Shown here piece by piece: positions 34,141 to 43,450 of a DNA stretch of 64,000 nt. A model generated the notes under the pieces. It ran no database searches. It had not been told where the DNA came from and saw only the letters and a program-made list of their open reading frames with translations. Each line of letters starts with the position of its first letter. Positions within the stretch are counted from its first letter, which is position 1. The DNA comes from Isoetes taiwanensis. Taxonomy: Eukaryota; Streptophyta; Lycopodiopsida; Isoetales; Isoetaceae. The DNA lies in NCBI GenBank assembly GCA_021234155.1, contig JAJEKV010000056.1, positions 2,153,330 to 2,217,329 of the forward strand, written 5' to 3'. A program made the position numbers and the translations under genes.

Positions 34141-35250
34141 AAATGAATCAGGATAGAATTTGAAAATGCCTTTGTGAGGCAATGCATGAATCAGAATGTT
34201 TCGACATTTTTGCTGAACCAATCTTGAGCTCCAAAAGAAAGTTTGAAATGACATGTCCAAGTGTTCAAAGCAACAAGGCAACGAATTAAGAGCGAGGTAA
34301 GAAATCCGGACCTTAAATCTTTCTCACTTTTCTATGTGCAACTTTTAAAATACCAATCTAAAAAGTAGGTACAGAAAATAGAATGTAGGAGCTTCACGTT
34401 TAAAAAAGAAAAAGAAATCCTAAACAAGGTATACTTACCTTTTTCACGCCAAGCGTGCATAGCCTATTTGTGGATGTTTTGGGCATATTTTTGGATGTTT
34501 TGGGCTATTGTTGTAGGCTAAATTTGATACATAAAAGAAAAAGTTTTTATTGAGATAAATTGATATTTTCTTGGGTCCTCTTTTTTAGAGCACGAAGCAC
34601 ACACTTTCAAACCATTCATGGCATATGCCCAAAATATTCATTTTTTTAGTTGTTTTGTCTCTTTTGCATTTAGACCCTATTCGAAATAGATGGAACTTTT
34701 ATTTTGGAGTTTGACAATTGGCTTCGAGTTCATATTACATCTTAGTATTGCACTAGCTTAGAGTATTTTGTGTTTTGGTTGGTAGTTCACTCTTCTCAAC
34801 CAATTTTTGTATTATGAGTCTAATTTTTCATGTCAATTTTAGAAAACTAATACTTGTTTTGTGATACCTATAGCTTTGATGTGGAAATAACATGCGCTAT
34901 TATAATGTATGCTAGGAGAAAGCTAATATGAGTAAATTAGGATTCTCGGTGTGGTCAAGTCTTTATACAGAATTGGGAGCCTATAAGCACATTCTCGCCA
35001 TATGGGCTCTGAACTTGAATGAAGGTATTACAATTGGATGTGAGGAAGAAAGCTATGGTATCTCTAGGAGTGTCATTTGAGAAGTAATTGGCATGATGTC
35101 TGAAGAGATACATAAGTAAAACATTTTCTATGCAATCATGTTGTGCTATCATAAAAAAAATCACATTCTTGATGCGAGTTTATTAACCCGGGAAAAAGTA
35201 GCAATGCCAGAAAGGTCCAAAATCCTGGCATAAGTCCAATTTAAATGAAT
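34141..35250. other. Interior of the TIR element, no gene recognised
   Basis: AT-rich DNA. A palindromic CACGCCAAGCGTG lies at 34,445-34,457. No domain is seen in the short ORFs. Confidence 0.5.
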
Positions 35251-35257
35251 GATGGTT

Positions 35258-35415
35258 TTATCTGCATCTTTGAGCACAGGAGTGATTAAGCCACCATCTA
35301 TAGCCACTGCAACTGCTATATTGATGCAGGCTTTGCCATCTTTACAGGATGCATTTACAACAGGATGTTGAACTAATGCAGAGATCGACCCTTCAGGTCC
35401 ATATATGCGGCCTTT
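35258..35415 (-). pseudogene. LTA2: Plastid E2, exon upstream of the TIR element, unit A
   Basis: The minus strand encodes LVQHPVVNASCKDGKA, then INIAVAVAIDGGLITPVLKD and AD, the E2 catalytic-domain segment directly before VDIYSLSKAW at 30,954. The TIR element begins inside the Lys codon that ends this exon. A short stretch between KAA and ALVQHP does not match the family. No further upstream E2 exons were recognised at 35,450-36,050, so the lipoyl and subunit-binding domains are missing here. Confidence 0.85.
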
Positions 35416-36698
35416 CTTAACGAAAGCAAAAACATTAAAAAAAAAATAACACGGATTTAGACAAAAGTTCTACCTGCAACAAAGGTTTACCCAATTGCAT
35501 CAGCCGAAGGCATAAGAATGAATCGTTGCAAAATAGAAAGAAGCATCAAAATGATAAAAAATAATGACACCTGATACTTATTTGTAGTTCTTTGCCATAG
35601 CTTCGCCAGATTTGCAAAGGATTTACGCTTTTTGTCAGAAGTTGCTTCGTCCGGATAGCTCGTTTCGCGAAAGCTCGGCATTGCACTATTTTATGCCCCG
35701 TGATATAGCCGGAAGCTCTGCATCACTACCCGGGCCGATGTCTCGCCCGAAAACCCTCTCGCCAGAAACCCAGGCTAAATCGACCATCGAACCTAAAAAA
35801 CTCAAGGCGGTACAATATGCCTTGAGACGTGCTTTCTCCGGAGGAAATTCTTGAGCATTGTGGCATGAACCGGTGTTAGCCTAGACTCATAAGTCGACAT
35901 ATTTGCCAATCGCGCTTCCCCAGATAGCCATCTTCCGGCCCTAGAAAATATCTCGCTTTTGTTTCTTGAAGAACTCGCTGGCCGCGTTTTCTTCAAGAAC
36001 TCTGCCCCACCGTAGCTTTCCCAACGCCGGCATTAACTTCGCAAGACATTTGGAATTTTCATTAATTTTTGTGACCGTCGATCAAATCCAACGATTTTAA
36101 GCCCATCACGTGCACAAATTTCTTATCTGGCAGCAACGTGGACACTCTGAGTGTCCACTTGCGTTTGTGCAAACGTGCTAAAAATCTAAGCTTAAAAAAG
36201 AAGAAAAATCTAGAATAGGAATATGACGTCTGGTGGATCCTCTGCTTTTTGCTCAGCAAGCAATCGACCATTTTTGCTATGCAAGCAATCCTGGAGCTAA
36301 GAAGCCAGTCCATTTTTCGGATTACCATCACTGGAGCCGGTAGATTCATCGCTTCCTACTTTGCCTGGCGCCTTAAGAGTGAAGGTCACTTACATTATCG
36401 CATCTGATGGAAAGTCGCTTGGAAAGTCGATGGGAATCAAACGCTCAGCTAAGAAATATTTTTCTGGAAACCTTCAAACGCTCAGCTAAGAAATATTTTT
36501 CTGAGTTTTTATCTCACTTGGGTTCTTTGCTCTTTGCAGCGGATCTATTGAAAAAAAGATCCCTTGTTTCTACCTCAACCCTCTCACATTTGTATGGCAG
36601 AGATATTTGTGGCGTTAGATACAAAACTTTTGCCCACTCAAGCTGATTCCATATTAGAAAGCGGTTTCTAGAATTGCACAGAAGTGTTGTACTATCAT
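35416..36698. other. Region upstream of the ankyrin gene
   Basis: 36,438-36,511 is a 37-bp tandem duplication (CAAACGCTCAGCTAAGAAAT). At 36,138-36,158 there is a perfect 10-bp palindrome (GTGGACACTC with a 1-nt centre). 36,060-36,190 resembles the repeats at 23,345 and 23,905 in inverted orientation. Likely promoter and 5' UTR of the ankyrin gene, but no TATA box could be fixed. Confidence 0.35.
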
Positions 36699-37285
36699 GG
36701 ATTCAGAGGTTAAAAAGCTACATAACCTCGTGTTGAATGAAAGGCAATGCAGATGTGATTGAAGCTTTACTAGCAGCAAGCCATAATAAGGTAGATCTCA
36801 TCAATTCCAGAGACTCCAAATTCATCAATTCCAGAGACTCCAAATCTAGTACTGCATTGCACAAAGCTTGTGAAGTAGACCTGTTCAACATAGTGCAAGT
36901 CCTTGTTAAGCATAAGGCTGATATCCACGCAGAAGATGAGTCTGGAAACACACCATTGCATATAGCCGTAGTATGGGCTGGCAAATCCACTATTCAGATC
37001 CTTTTGCAAAACGGCGCAGAAACTGACATTTTGAAACAAAACTGGGCAGGGCATTCTCCACTAAGTGCCCTGGTCCGAGACGACAATAATCTCAAGGTTT
37101 TTAAATCACTAGGTAATTCATGAAATCAAGAACAAAAATAGGCTGATTCTTCTGCTTTAACTTAGATGATGTCATTTTTCCTCTTACAGATGCTCCAGAA
37201 AGTGAAGGTGATACAACTTCCTTTCACATTGGCCTCGGTCTAAAAAGAGGTATGTATTCCTCTTGCATTCTGTCCTTCTAAGTTA

Positions 37286-37321
37286 GATGTTGGTCATCTA
37301 AGATGTTAGATGACCAACATC
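37286..37321. repeat. Perfect 16-bp hairpin in an ankyrin-gene intron
   Basis: GATGTTGGTCATCTAA, loop GATG, then the exact reverse complement. The same intron has several TTAGATG(TT) boxes. Unit B keeps it unchanged at about 60,011-60,046. Confidence 0.85.
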
Positions 37322-38274
37322 GGAGGTTAATCGTTGCTAACTTAGATGTTAGATGTTGGACTCACTCTCTTTCTGTAGTTGCTAATTTAGATGTTGGTCA
37401 TTTCTTTCTCATACAGCGAAAAAGACTCACCTTCGTATTCGCCCGGTGTACTCGAAGTCATAAAAGGTCAGTATCTTTGGATCTTGCTCAGGACGCACTT
37501 TATTGCATGATGCTGCTTACCATAACGCTAATAAGATGGCACAGCAATTGATTATTATGGGAGTAGATATTGATGCAAGAGATATACATAATGATACTCC
37601 CCTTCATATTGCTGCTAAGAAAGGATCCAATGAAGTCATAGAAACACTTATGAAGAATAGGGCTAGCGTTTTCCTTGCCAATAGAAATAGACAAATACCT
37701 ATGGAACTTGGTGGCGTCAAAGCTATTTGCAGAGTCCTTAGAGAATCTCCTCAACTTAACCAAGAGTTTAAAATTGCTACTACTATCATCGGCAAAGAAC
37801 GGGGCTAGAGCGGTTCACTATGTAGCAGGTCATGGAACAAAAGAAGATATGAAATGGCTAATTCAAAAGCTAAGAGCATATGCCGAATCTGAAAATTTCG
37901 TGTATTCTGATATGATATATTGCTATGATAACAACGGTAAGACTCCTTTGCATTGGGCTGCAACTTACAAGAATGTAGATGTTCTACAAGCATTTGTTGA
38001 AGAGGAAGTAATTGGTGATTCACAAAAGTTGTTACATGAAGATAAGAAAAGAAGAACACCATTGTCCCGTGCTCTCAAGCATACCGACCTTAAATTTGCA
38101 GAGGCATTTTTAGAGTTGTTGCCATCAGAAAAACAAGTAGATGGTTTCAAGAGATGGGCAAGATTAATTATTAAGAAGAAAAAATATGAAGAAAAATTGA
38201 AGATGATGTTGCCAAACATTCCTTCTCCCAAATTTAGAGAAAGAGGAGAAGGAGGAAGAGGAGAGTCAGAGTCA

Positions 38275-38400
38275 AAACCAGAGCCGGAGCCGGAGCCGGA
38301 TTCGGATTCGGATTCGGATTCGGATTCGGATTCGGATTCGGAGTCGGAGTCGGACTCGGAGTCAAGGTCAGGGTCAGAAGAGTCAGAGTCAAAGTTGGAG
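38275..38400 (+). repeat. GATTCG/GAGTCG hexanucleotide coding repeat
   Basis: Encodes PEPEP, then repeated Asp-Ser and Glu-Ser pairs, in the ankyrin gene. In unit B (about 61,005-61,110) it is shorter and scrambled, with losses at CAG and CTG. Confidence 0.85.
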
Positions 38401-38525
38401 GCGGAGAAGCAAAAACAAAAGCAAGAGAAGGAGAGAAAAACGGAGCCAAGAGTGCGCAAGATCAAGGAGGAGGATTTACTCCATGAAATAATGACACCAT
38501 TTTATATAGCTTTGCGTGTAGGAAG

Positions 38526-38802
38526 AAATTTTTACATTAAATTTTTATCTTTTTTTTTTTTTTTTTTTCAAAAGTTTGTTTGGGTGTGTTATGGCAGATC
38601 TTGTGTTTTTTTGCTGGGAAGCAAAAAAAAAATCAAAAAACACGATGTGTAGCATACTGAACCATTAGTAAAGACTGTTCATATAATGGTGTACACATGT
38701 CGATTTTTTTGATTTTTTTTAAAAAAACACAAGAACCGCCATAACACAACCAAACAAACTTTTGAAAAAAAAAAAAAAAAAAAAAATTTAATGTAAAAAT
38801 TT
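38526..38802. mobile_element. Foldback MITE at the left end of the 3.26-kb insertion
   Basis: The left arm 38,526-38,595 (AAATTTTTACATTAAATTTT, then a T run, then CAAAAGTTTGTTTGGG and GTGTTATGG) pairs with the right arm 38,739-38,802. The middle has no coding capacity. Copies of the outer piece (TTTAATGTAAAAATTTT) recur to about 38,900, followed by GGTGTGTTTTTT low-complexity DNA. Confidence 0.7.
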
Positions 38803-39339
38803 TTTTTGGTGTAAAAAATTTTTTTGTGTTTATTTTTTGAAAAAAAAAAAAAAAATAAAATTTAATGTAAAAATTTTTTTTTGGTGTGTATAAAAATTTT
38901 TTTTGGTGTGTTTATTTTTTTTGGTGTGTTTTTTGGTGTGTTTTTTTTTTTTTTAATTAAATAATTTCATATAAGAAAATCATAAAACATAAAGCATAAG
39001 AGACAACTTAAAATGCAATTTGCTCATGCACAAATGTATGTGCTTTAAATTATTTGGAGCACATACAAAAGCCGTCATATGGAAGCATACAAAACATCTT
39101 TTATTTAGTTGGCCACTCTCTCAATAGCAAAACACCAAGAGCACAATGTTCTAGACACAACTCTATGCACCCATGGTTCCGTGGGTGCTCTTGAGCGAAA
39201 GCATAGTCAATCCTTTAAGGTTTCAGACTAAAAGAGCACGAACACGGTTCATCTCGACCCGAACACACGTCGCCGCCACGCGGTGGAGACTTTCACGCGT
39301 TCATCGTCCATATAAATGAAGCATTCCTCAAGAATATCA

Positions 39340-40930
39340 TAAACATTTTTTAATGAAACTTGCAGCTCTAAGATGTTCCTTCCTGCATGCTTCGCCATCT
39401 CCAATGCATCAAAAAATGGGCCATTCTCAACGTCTAGAACATTCTCTAATGCATTATCAATTTCCTTTTGCTCATCAATCGAGCCATCGAATCAACATCT
39501 ATGAAGGGGGTAAAGAGTGATTCACTAAGTTCATCAATGTCCTTGTTTGCACCTACACACATGAACAAGTAATTCGTCAATAATATGATAAAATAATAAA
39601 AATAGAGAAAATACTACATATTCAAAAACGCATTACTATGCCTAAGAAATAGATAAAGAATGATCTTTAAAATTTAGGGGATGTAATCTTGGAAGGGAGT
39701 GAAATCGGGATCCTCGGGTGGAAAGAAGGTCGGGTCTCTTGTTCATACTCGGTGTCCTCCACGTGCAAGGTTCCGGAATCTCGTGTCATAACCATCATCA
39801 AGAGAATCACCGCCGCGGGGACTAGAGAGGGGAGTGCATGAGCCATCAAGCTCATCTAATTTTACGGCATCGTTTCTCATCATCCCAAACCCCGCCTTCT
39901 TTTCCCCACTCTGCAGTATGGGAACAACGTCACTAGGTAGACCATAGATAACGCAAATACACATCTTTGATGGAGGCCCGAGTGGGTGTGAGGGTCAAGC
40001 GCCATGCCGCTTCAACTTCGCTCTTGGCTAATGTGTGCGGGATTGGATGGGAGCACCCAAGCACTAGATAGAATAAACTTTTGGGTTCTTAACATCAGGT
40101 GCTATGGTGTAGCACAAACTAGGGGTTCTTTGCTTTCTTCCATGGTACAATATGAAATGCTTGGCGCTTATTTGCATCAAGTTTCGATTGTCTAGCGTGA
40201 CACAATCCTTGATTTCACTCGCTCCATATAAGGCATACTTATTCTTGCCTTTCTCCATTTCCTCTGCACTAACCCCCTTTGGCATAGTACTTAAAAATGC
40301 ATTTTGCCCATATCCTTCGGGCAATATCCAAGCATGCCGTCGAAACAATGCAAGCGTGTGTCCTTTAGGGCCTTGCACATGATTACTCCGCCCGAGGGGT
40401 TTATGCTCAACCCAATCGAGCATGCTTGAGGCGGGAGTTGATGAATTAGGGGTTGTCATCTCCATCACAAAACACACCGCGGATGCAAATGGTCCAACTC
40501 CGATCCCCCCGCTCCCCGTGAAACCATTCACGCTATGCAATCGATTGTCAAGAAACACGCACACCTTCAAGTATATTTCCTCCCGGATGTCCCGCTTTTG
40601 CAATGCTTACGGTGGACGCTTAAGTCAAGGACACTAGAAGCACCCGTGAACTAGGCTTCTTCCCTTTGCTTTGTTGGCTTTTGCCTTCCGACGCTTCTCC
40701 TCAAAAGCCTTTTCTTCTAGATCCCGAGCTTACGCTTCTCCTCCTTCTCCTTTAGCGTTGCTTTTCTTTGTTCTTTCTGAACCCTAGCAAACTTCATATT
40801 TGCTCTTCTCGCTCTCGCTTTTCGCATATCATGAAGAGTTATCTCCTTCTTTGCTTACCCCTCTTCCTCCCAATGATTAAAAGGTTTCTCGGGGGGCTAA
40901 AGGTGCATCAGGTTCTTCCTCTTCCTCAAC
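39340..40930 (-). other. Unrecognised multi-exon-like gene inside the insertion
   Basis: The minus strand has an open frame at 40,603-40,064 (179 codons, with VNGFTGSGGIGVGPFASAV and LFRRHAWILPEGYGQNAF). A second one at 39,964-39,743 has PSDVVPILQSGEKKAGFGM. A frame near 39,490-39,290 has EIDNALENVLDVENGPFFDA and KNVYDILEECFIYMDDE. Near 40,830-40,640 is a strongly basic stretch (KARARRANMKFARVQKEQRK). Together these look like exons of one gene read right to left. I recognise no family. It may be the transposon's own gene or a captured host gene. Confidence 0.35.
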
Positions 40931-41785
40931 AAAAGCTGGATTTATGGAAATAAGGGCTGCAAAGAAGAAAAACTTTTGCATCCAACGCCCTAGCATGTAG
41001 CGGTGTTTGCTTTCGGCAATCTGCCTTCCTCATCTAAACAAACTTCGTGCACATCGTGGGACTTTTCCGGGCTTGCCGTGAAAATTCATTGTGTCTAGAG
41101 GCTTGGTTGGAAAGGAACGAAGTTTGGATTTGGATTTGGATTTCAATGTGAGAAATGGTGCTTGGAAAATAACAAAGGTTTGGATTTCGATTTGGATTTC
41201 AAGATGAAGAACGTAACAAACCCCGAAGGTGATGGTCAGGTCGGAGTTGCATGGGCCATGGTAGAGCGTGTTCAAGTGGAGGATCTCGGATCTGTAATCG
41301 AAAAGAAACTCGATCTTTCGTGACGAAATGGGTGTTTTGTGAATAGGAAAGGGCGAAAATGGATTGTTCGGAGCGGCGGTCGAAGCTTTAAAAAAATCTC
41401 AACCAAAATTAACTTCTACCAAAAGAAACTCGACCCAAATCATGATCCATCGCTAAACTCGATCTTTTTGTGAAATTGGGCGCTCACGAATTGGCTTGGC
41501 CGAAATTGGTTTGGGCGAAACCCCGTGGCTACGGTTTAAAAAGTCGTCGACGGTTTTGTGGCTACGGTTTTGATGGACGATGCAGCCACGGTTTTGATGG
41601 ACGATGGTCGCTGCATAATTAGAACCCCAAATTAGAACCCTAAATTTAAAACAATGGTTTAAAACAAAAAACATTTCCAATGGTTCCAAAAAAACCCCAA
41701 ACAACCATGCCAATGGTTAACCAAGGCATTTTTCAATTTTTCTTTTTCTTTCCCCCACCAAAAATCGAAATAATCATTTGGGAAC
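40931..41785. other. Right part of the insertion, no gene recognised
   Basis: Short local repeats: TTTGGATTTGGATTT near 41,120 and 41,180, and GCCACGGTTTTGATGGACGA twice near 41,560-41,605. No coding segment is supported. Confidence 0.4.
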
Positions 41786-41876
41786 CTTATTGCCGAGCTC
41801 ATTCAAAAGCATACAAAATATGATGTCATAAATGCAAAGGGCCGTTGGACTGGACGCACAGTGCTACATTGGGCAA

Positions 41877-41910
41877 CACTAATAATATATGCCTCACTAA
41901 TAATATATGG
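41877..41910. other. Tandem duplication junction A/B
   Basis: The ankyrin frame (TTGGGCAACACT) joins the kinase-fragment sequence. CACT is shared by both ends. The junction reads CACTAATAATATATG and then CCTCACTAATAATATATGG, so about 11-15 bp next to the breakpoint are present twice, as a templated insertion. Confidence 0.8.
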
Positions 41911-42041
41911 AGGCAACTTTATTTTGTCTTTGACGATTTTCTGTCCAAGCTTCTGGGGGTTACTATGCATGAATAGAGGCTGCCCAATCAACATCTCATA
42001 CAACAGAACCCCAAGACTCCACAATTCACAGAATGGTCCTG
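41892..42041 (-). pseudogene. Protein kinase exon fragment, unit B
   Basis: Same WSLGVLLYEMLIGQPLF segment as 24,392-24,543, with E to G near QKL. On the minus strand its frame runs across the junction into antisense ankyrin sequence, a chance chimera. Confidence 0.65.
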
Positions 42042-42104
42042 TTTTTATTTCATCTGCTAATTCTGTGTATGATGCTAGTCTATAGAAACGTTTTTTGATA
42101 AGAA

Positions 42105-42892
42105 CAAATGAGAACGATTTTTACCAATTTGGGAAATGCCTCTTCTGCTTTGCCAATTAGAATACGAGCTATATAATCTGCATGTGGCTTCCAAATCAAC
42201 AAGATGACTTGCTATCCACTAAGGGAGACATCTTCTTTATAGGCATGGAGACCCAAGCCACTAGCAATAGCCATCATGAACTCTGGAACTTGCAACTCAA
42301 TAGGAAAATCTTCCAAGGCAAACCAGCATGGCATCCGAAGTGCACTAGTCCTGCTAGGCAAAAAGCCAGGAGTGTATACCGATATAAAAAAGATAGTGCC
42401 CCATAAAGGATCTACTCCCGCTCCACCGGCTTATCAACCGCTATGGGAGACCCAAACATGATTAGGAAATAATTGTTTTCCTTATCAAGGACCTTCAAAG
42501 ACTCATGTTGGGGTAGACCCAAATCTGTAAATGCCGCTTTAACCAAAAGCCCATCCTTCTAAGATCGACAAACCGACCCGATAAAGTGACACACAACAAA
42601 GATGAGAGACAAGATTCTCGAATACACCAGAGATGTACCCGTGATCAATCTCAACAACAGGAAGCCCCGCCTGTGTGAAAGCATTGGTGCACTCATTAGT
42701 CTCATAAAAGACACTCTCTGAAGGGAGTTGAATGTCCATCTTATCTTTCGCAGACTGTAACTCCTTCAAGTATGCAGACACTTCCTTCTTATTATTCTCC
42801 ATCATAATATTCACAGCAGCCGTAACACGAGCAGAGCGTATACCAGATGTCATATCACGCTTTATCCAATCACTAAAGTGTGCACGTGACAC
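42105..42892 (-). pseudogene. LINE ORF1 (DUF4283-like), unit B
   Basis: Same ORF as 24,600-25,395 with the same start, but it is open only for 117 codons. The frame then breaks in a patch (42,400-42,640) where CAG and CTG of unit A read CGG, CCG or CGA. The break may be an artefact. Confidence 0.6.
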
Positions 42893-43450
42893 ACGAGCAA
42901 TTGTATCACTAGAGGTCCAAGAAGTAAAAAAAGTTATTTATAACACATCTTTAACTTGACATGTTCATTTTTTAGTAGAAGGAAGCTTCACTGGTTAGTG
43001 CAAACAATGTCTTAGTTGTAGTTGGTATAAATCCCTATAACTTCTGGCTGGCTCTGTATTTTTAAATGTAGTAAATTGTATCTGAGTCAGAAACATGCAG
43101 CTAAGTGATAAATAAGAGACGTACGACAAACGCTCAAATTATATACGCCCGAATTGGGTTAGGGTCCCAAGAATGGAAACCTCCCAAATTTTCCTACTTA
43201 GAAACCTCCCCTGGGGAGGTTTCCATTTCTGCTAACCTGGGGAGGTTTCCAGGGAAACTAACCTGGAAAGGTTTCCAACATTGTTAACTTGGGGAGGTTT
43301 CCCAAATCTATTATTATTTATGATATTTTTTTGATCTACGATAACAGCCATTCATAATAATAATAATCTAAAATTAATGTGAGCCTCTAGAATTAATTCT
43401 TTCTTCTTTTCGTATGCACTTCTATTTTTGTTGCATGTTTTCCTTTTCAG

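Larger units (their letters stand above)
31022..35261. mobile_element. 4.2-kb TIR element in the E2 exon, unit A
   Basis: Element 31,026-35,257 begins and ends with inverted repeats (AACCATCATTCATTT to AAATTGG, then two mismatches, then TTATG; about 29 bp). TTAT flanks it on both sides (31,022-31,025 and 35,258-35,261), a 4-bp target duplication. On the minus strand it splits the last codons of an E2 exon: the upstream part ends DAD, and the far side gives the rest of the Lys codon and a GTATTGG donor. Removing it would restore exon, donor and a 65-nt intron. The interior has no transposase I recognise; it holds CACGC-NNN-GCGTG motifs, a coding-like minisatellite and several small ORFs. Superfamily not assigned. 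Confidence 0.75.
36697..38525 (+). pseudogene. Ankyrin-repeat protein gene, unit A, cut by an insertion
   Basis: A possible start is MDSEVKKLHNLVLN (36,697), followed by a shared frameshift into KGNADVIEALLAASHNK. Exon 1 ends at 37,112 (donor GTAATT). Exon 2 is 37,190-37,249. Exon 3 starts at 37,417. Ankyrin repeats are clear: STALHKACEVDLFNIVQVLV, NTPLHIAVVWAGKSTIQILL, TPLHIAAKKGSNEVIETLM and KTPLHWAATYKNVDVLQAFV. A Ser/Asp/Glu run coded by GATTCG hexamers (38,275-38,400) and a basic KQKQEKERK stretch follow. At 38,525 the frame (ALRVGR) is cut by a 3.26-kb insertion. The rest of the repeat (ELIQKHTKYDVINAKGRW) resumes at 41,786, up to the unit junction. Compared with B, frameshifts occur at 37,440, 37,470 and 37,790, all error-like. 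Confidence 0.75.
38526..41785. mobile_element. 3.26-kb insertion into ankyrin gene, unit A only
   Basis: Unit B reads straight through this site (61,238-61,250, GGAAGAAGCGATATTGCC, in frame VGRSDIAEL), so B is the empty site. The insert starts with the foldback MITE and ends near GGGAACC before TATTGCCGAG. No clear target duplication is seen; about four bases of the site are replaced. Inside are only unassigned exon-like segments on the minus strand. Confidence 0.7.
24398..41880 (+). repeat. Tandem segmental duplication, unit A
   Basis: 17.5 kb here is repeated directly as about 41,880-61,342. Without the later insertions (3.26 kb in A, 5.2 kb in B) both units are about 14.2 kb. The offset is 17,505-17,511 before the copia insertion and 22,699-22,725 after it. 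Outside error-like patches the copies are nearly identical, so the duplication is recent. Confidence 0.9.

Noticed and set aside
38234-38465. Minus-strand ORFs rich in Pro/Asn and in Ser/Asp over the ankyrin gene
   Set aside because: Antisense shadows of the GATTCG hexamer repeat in the plus-strand ankyrin exon.
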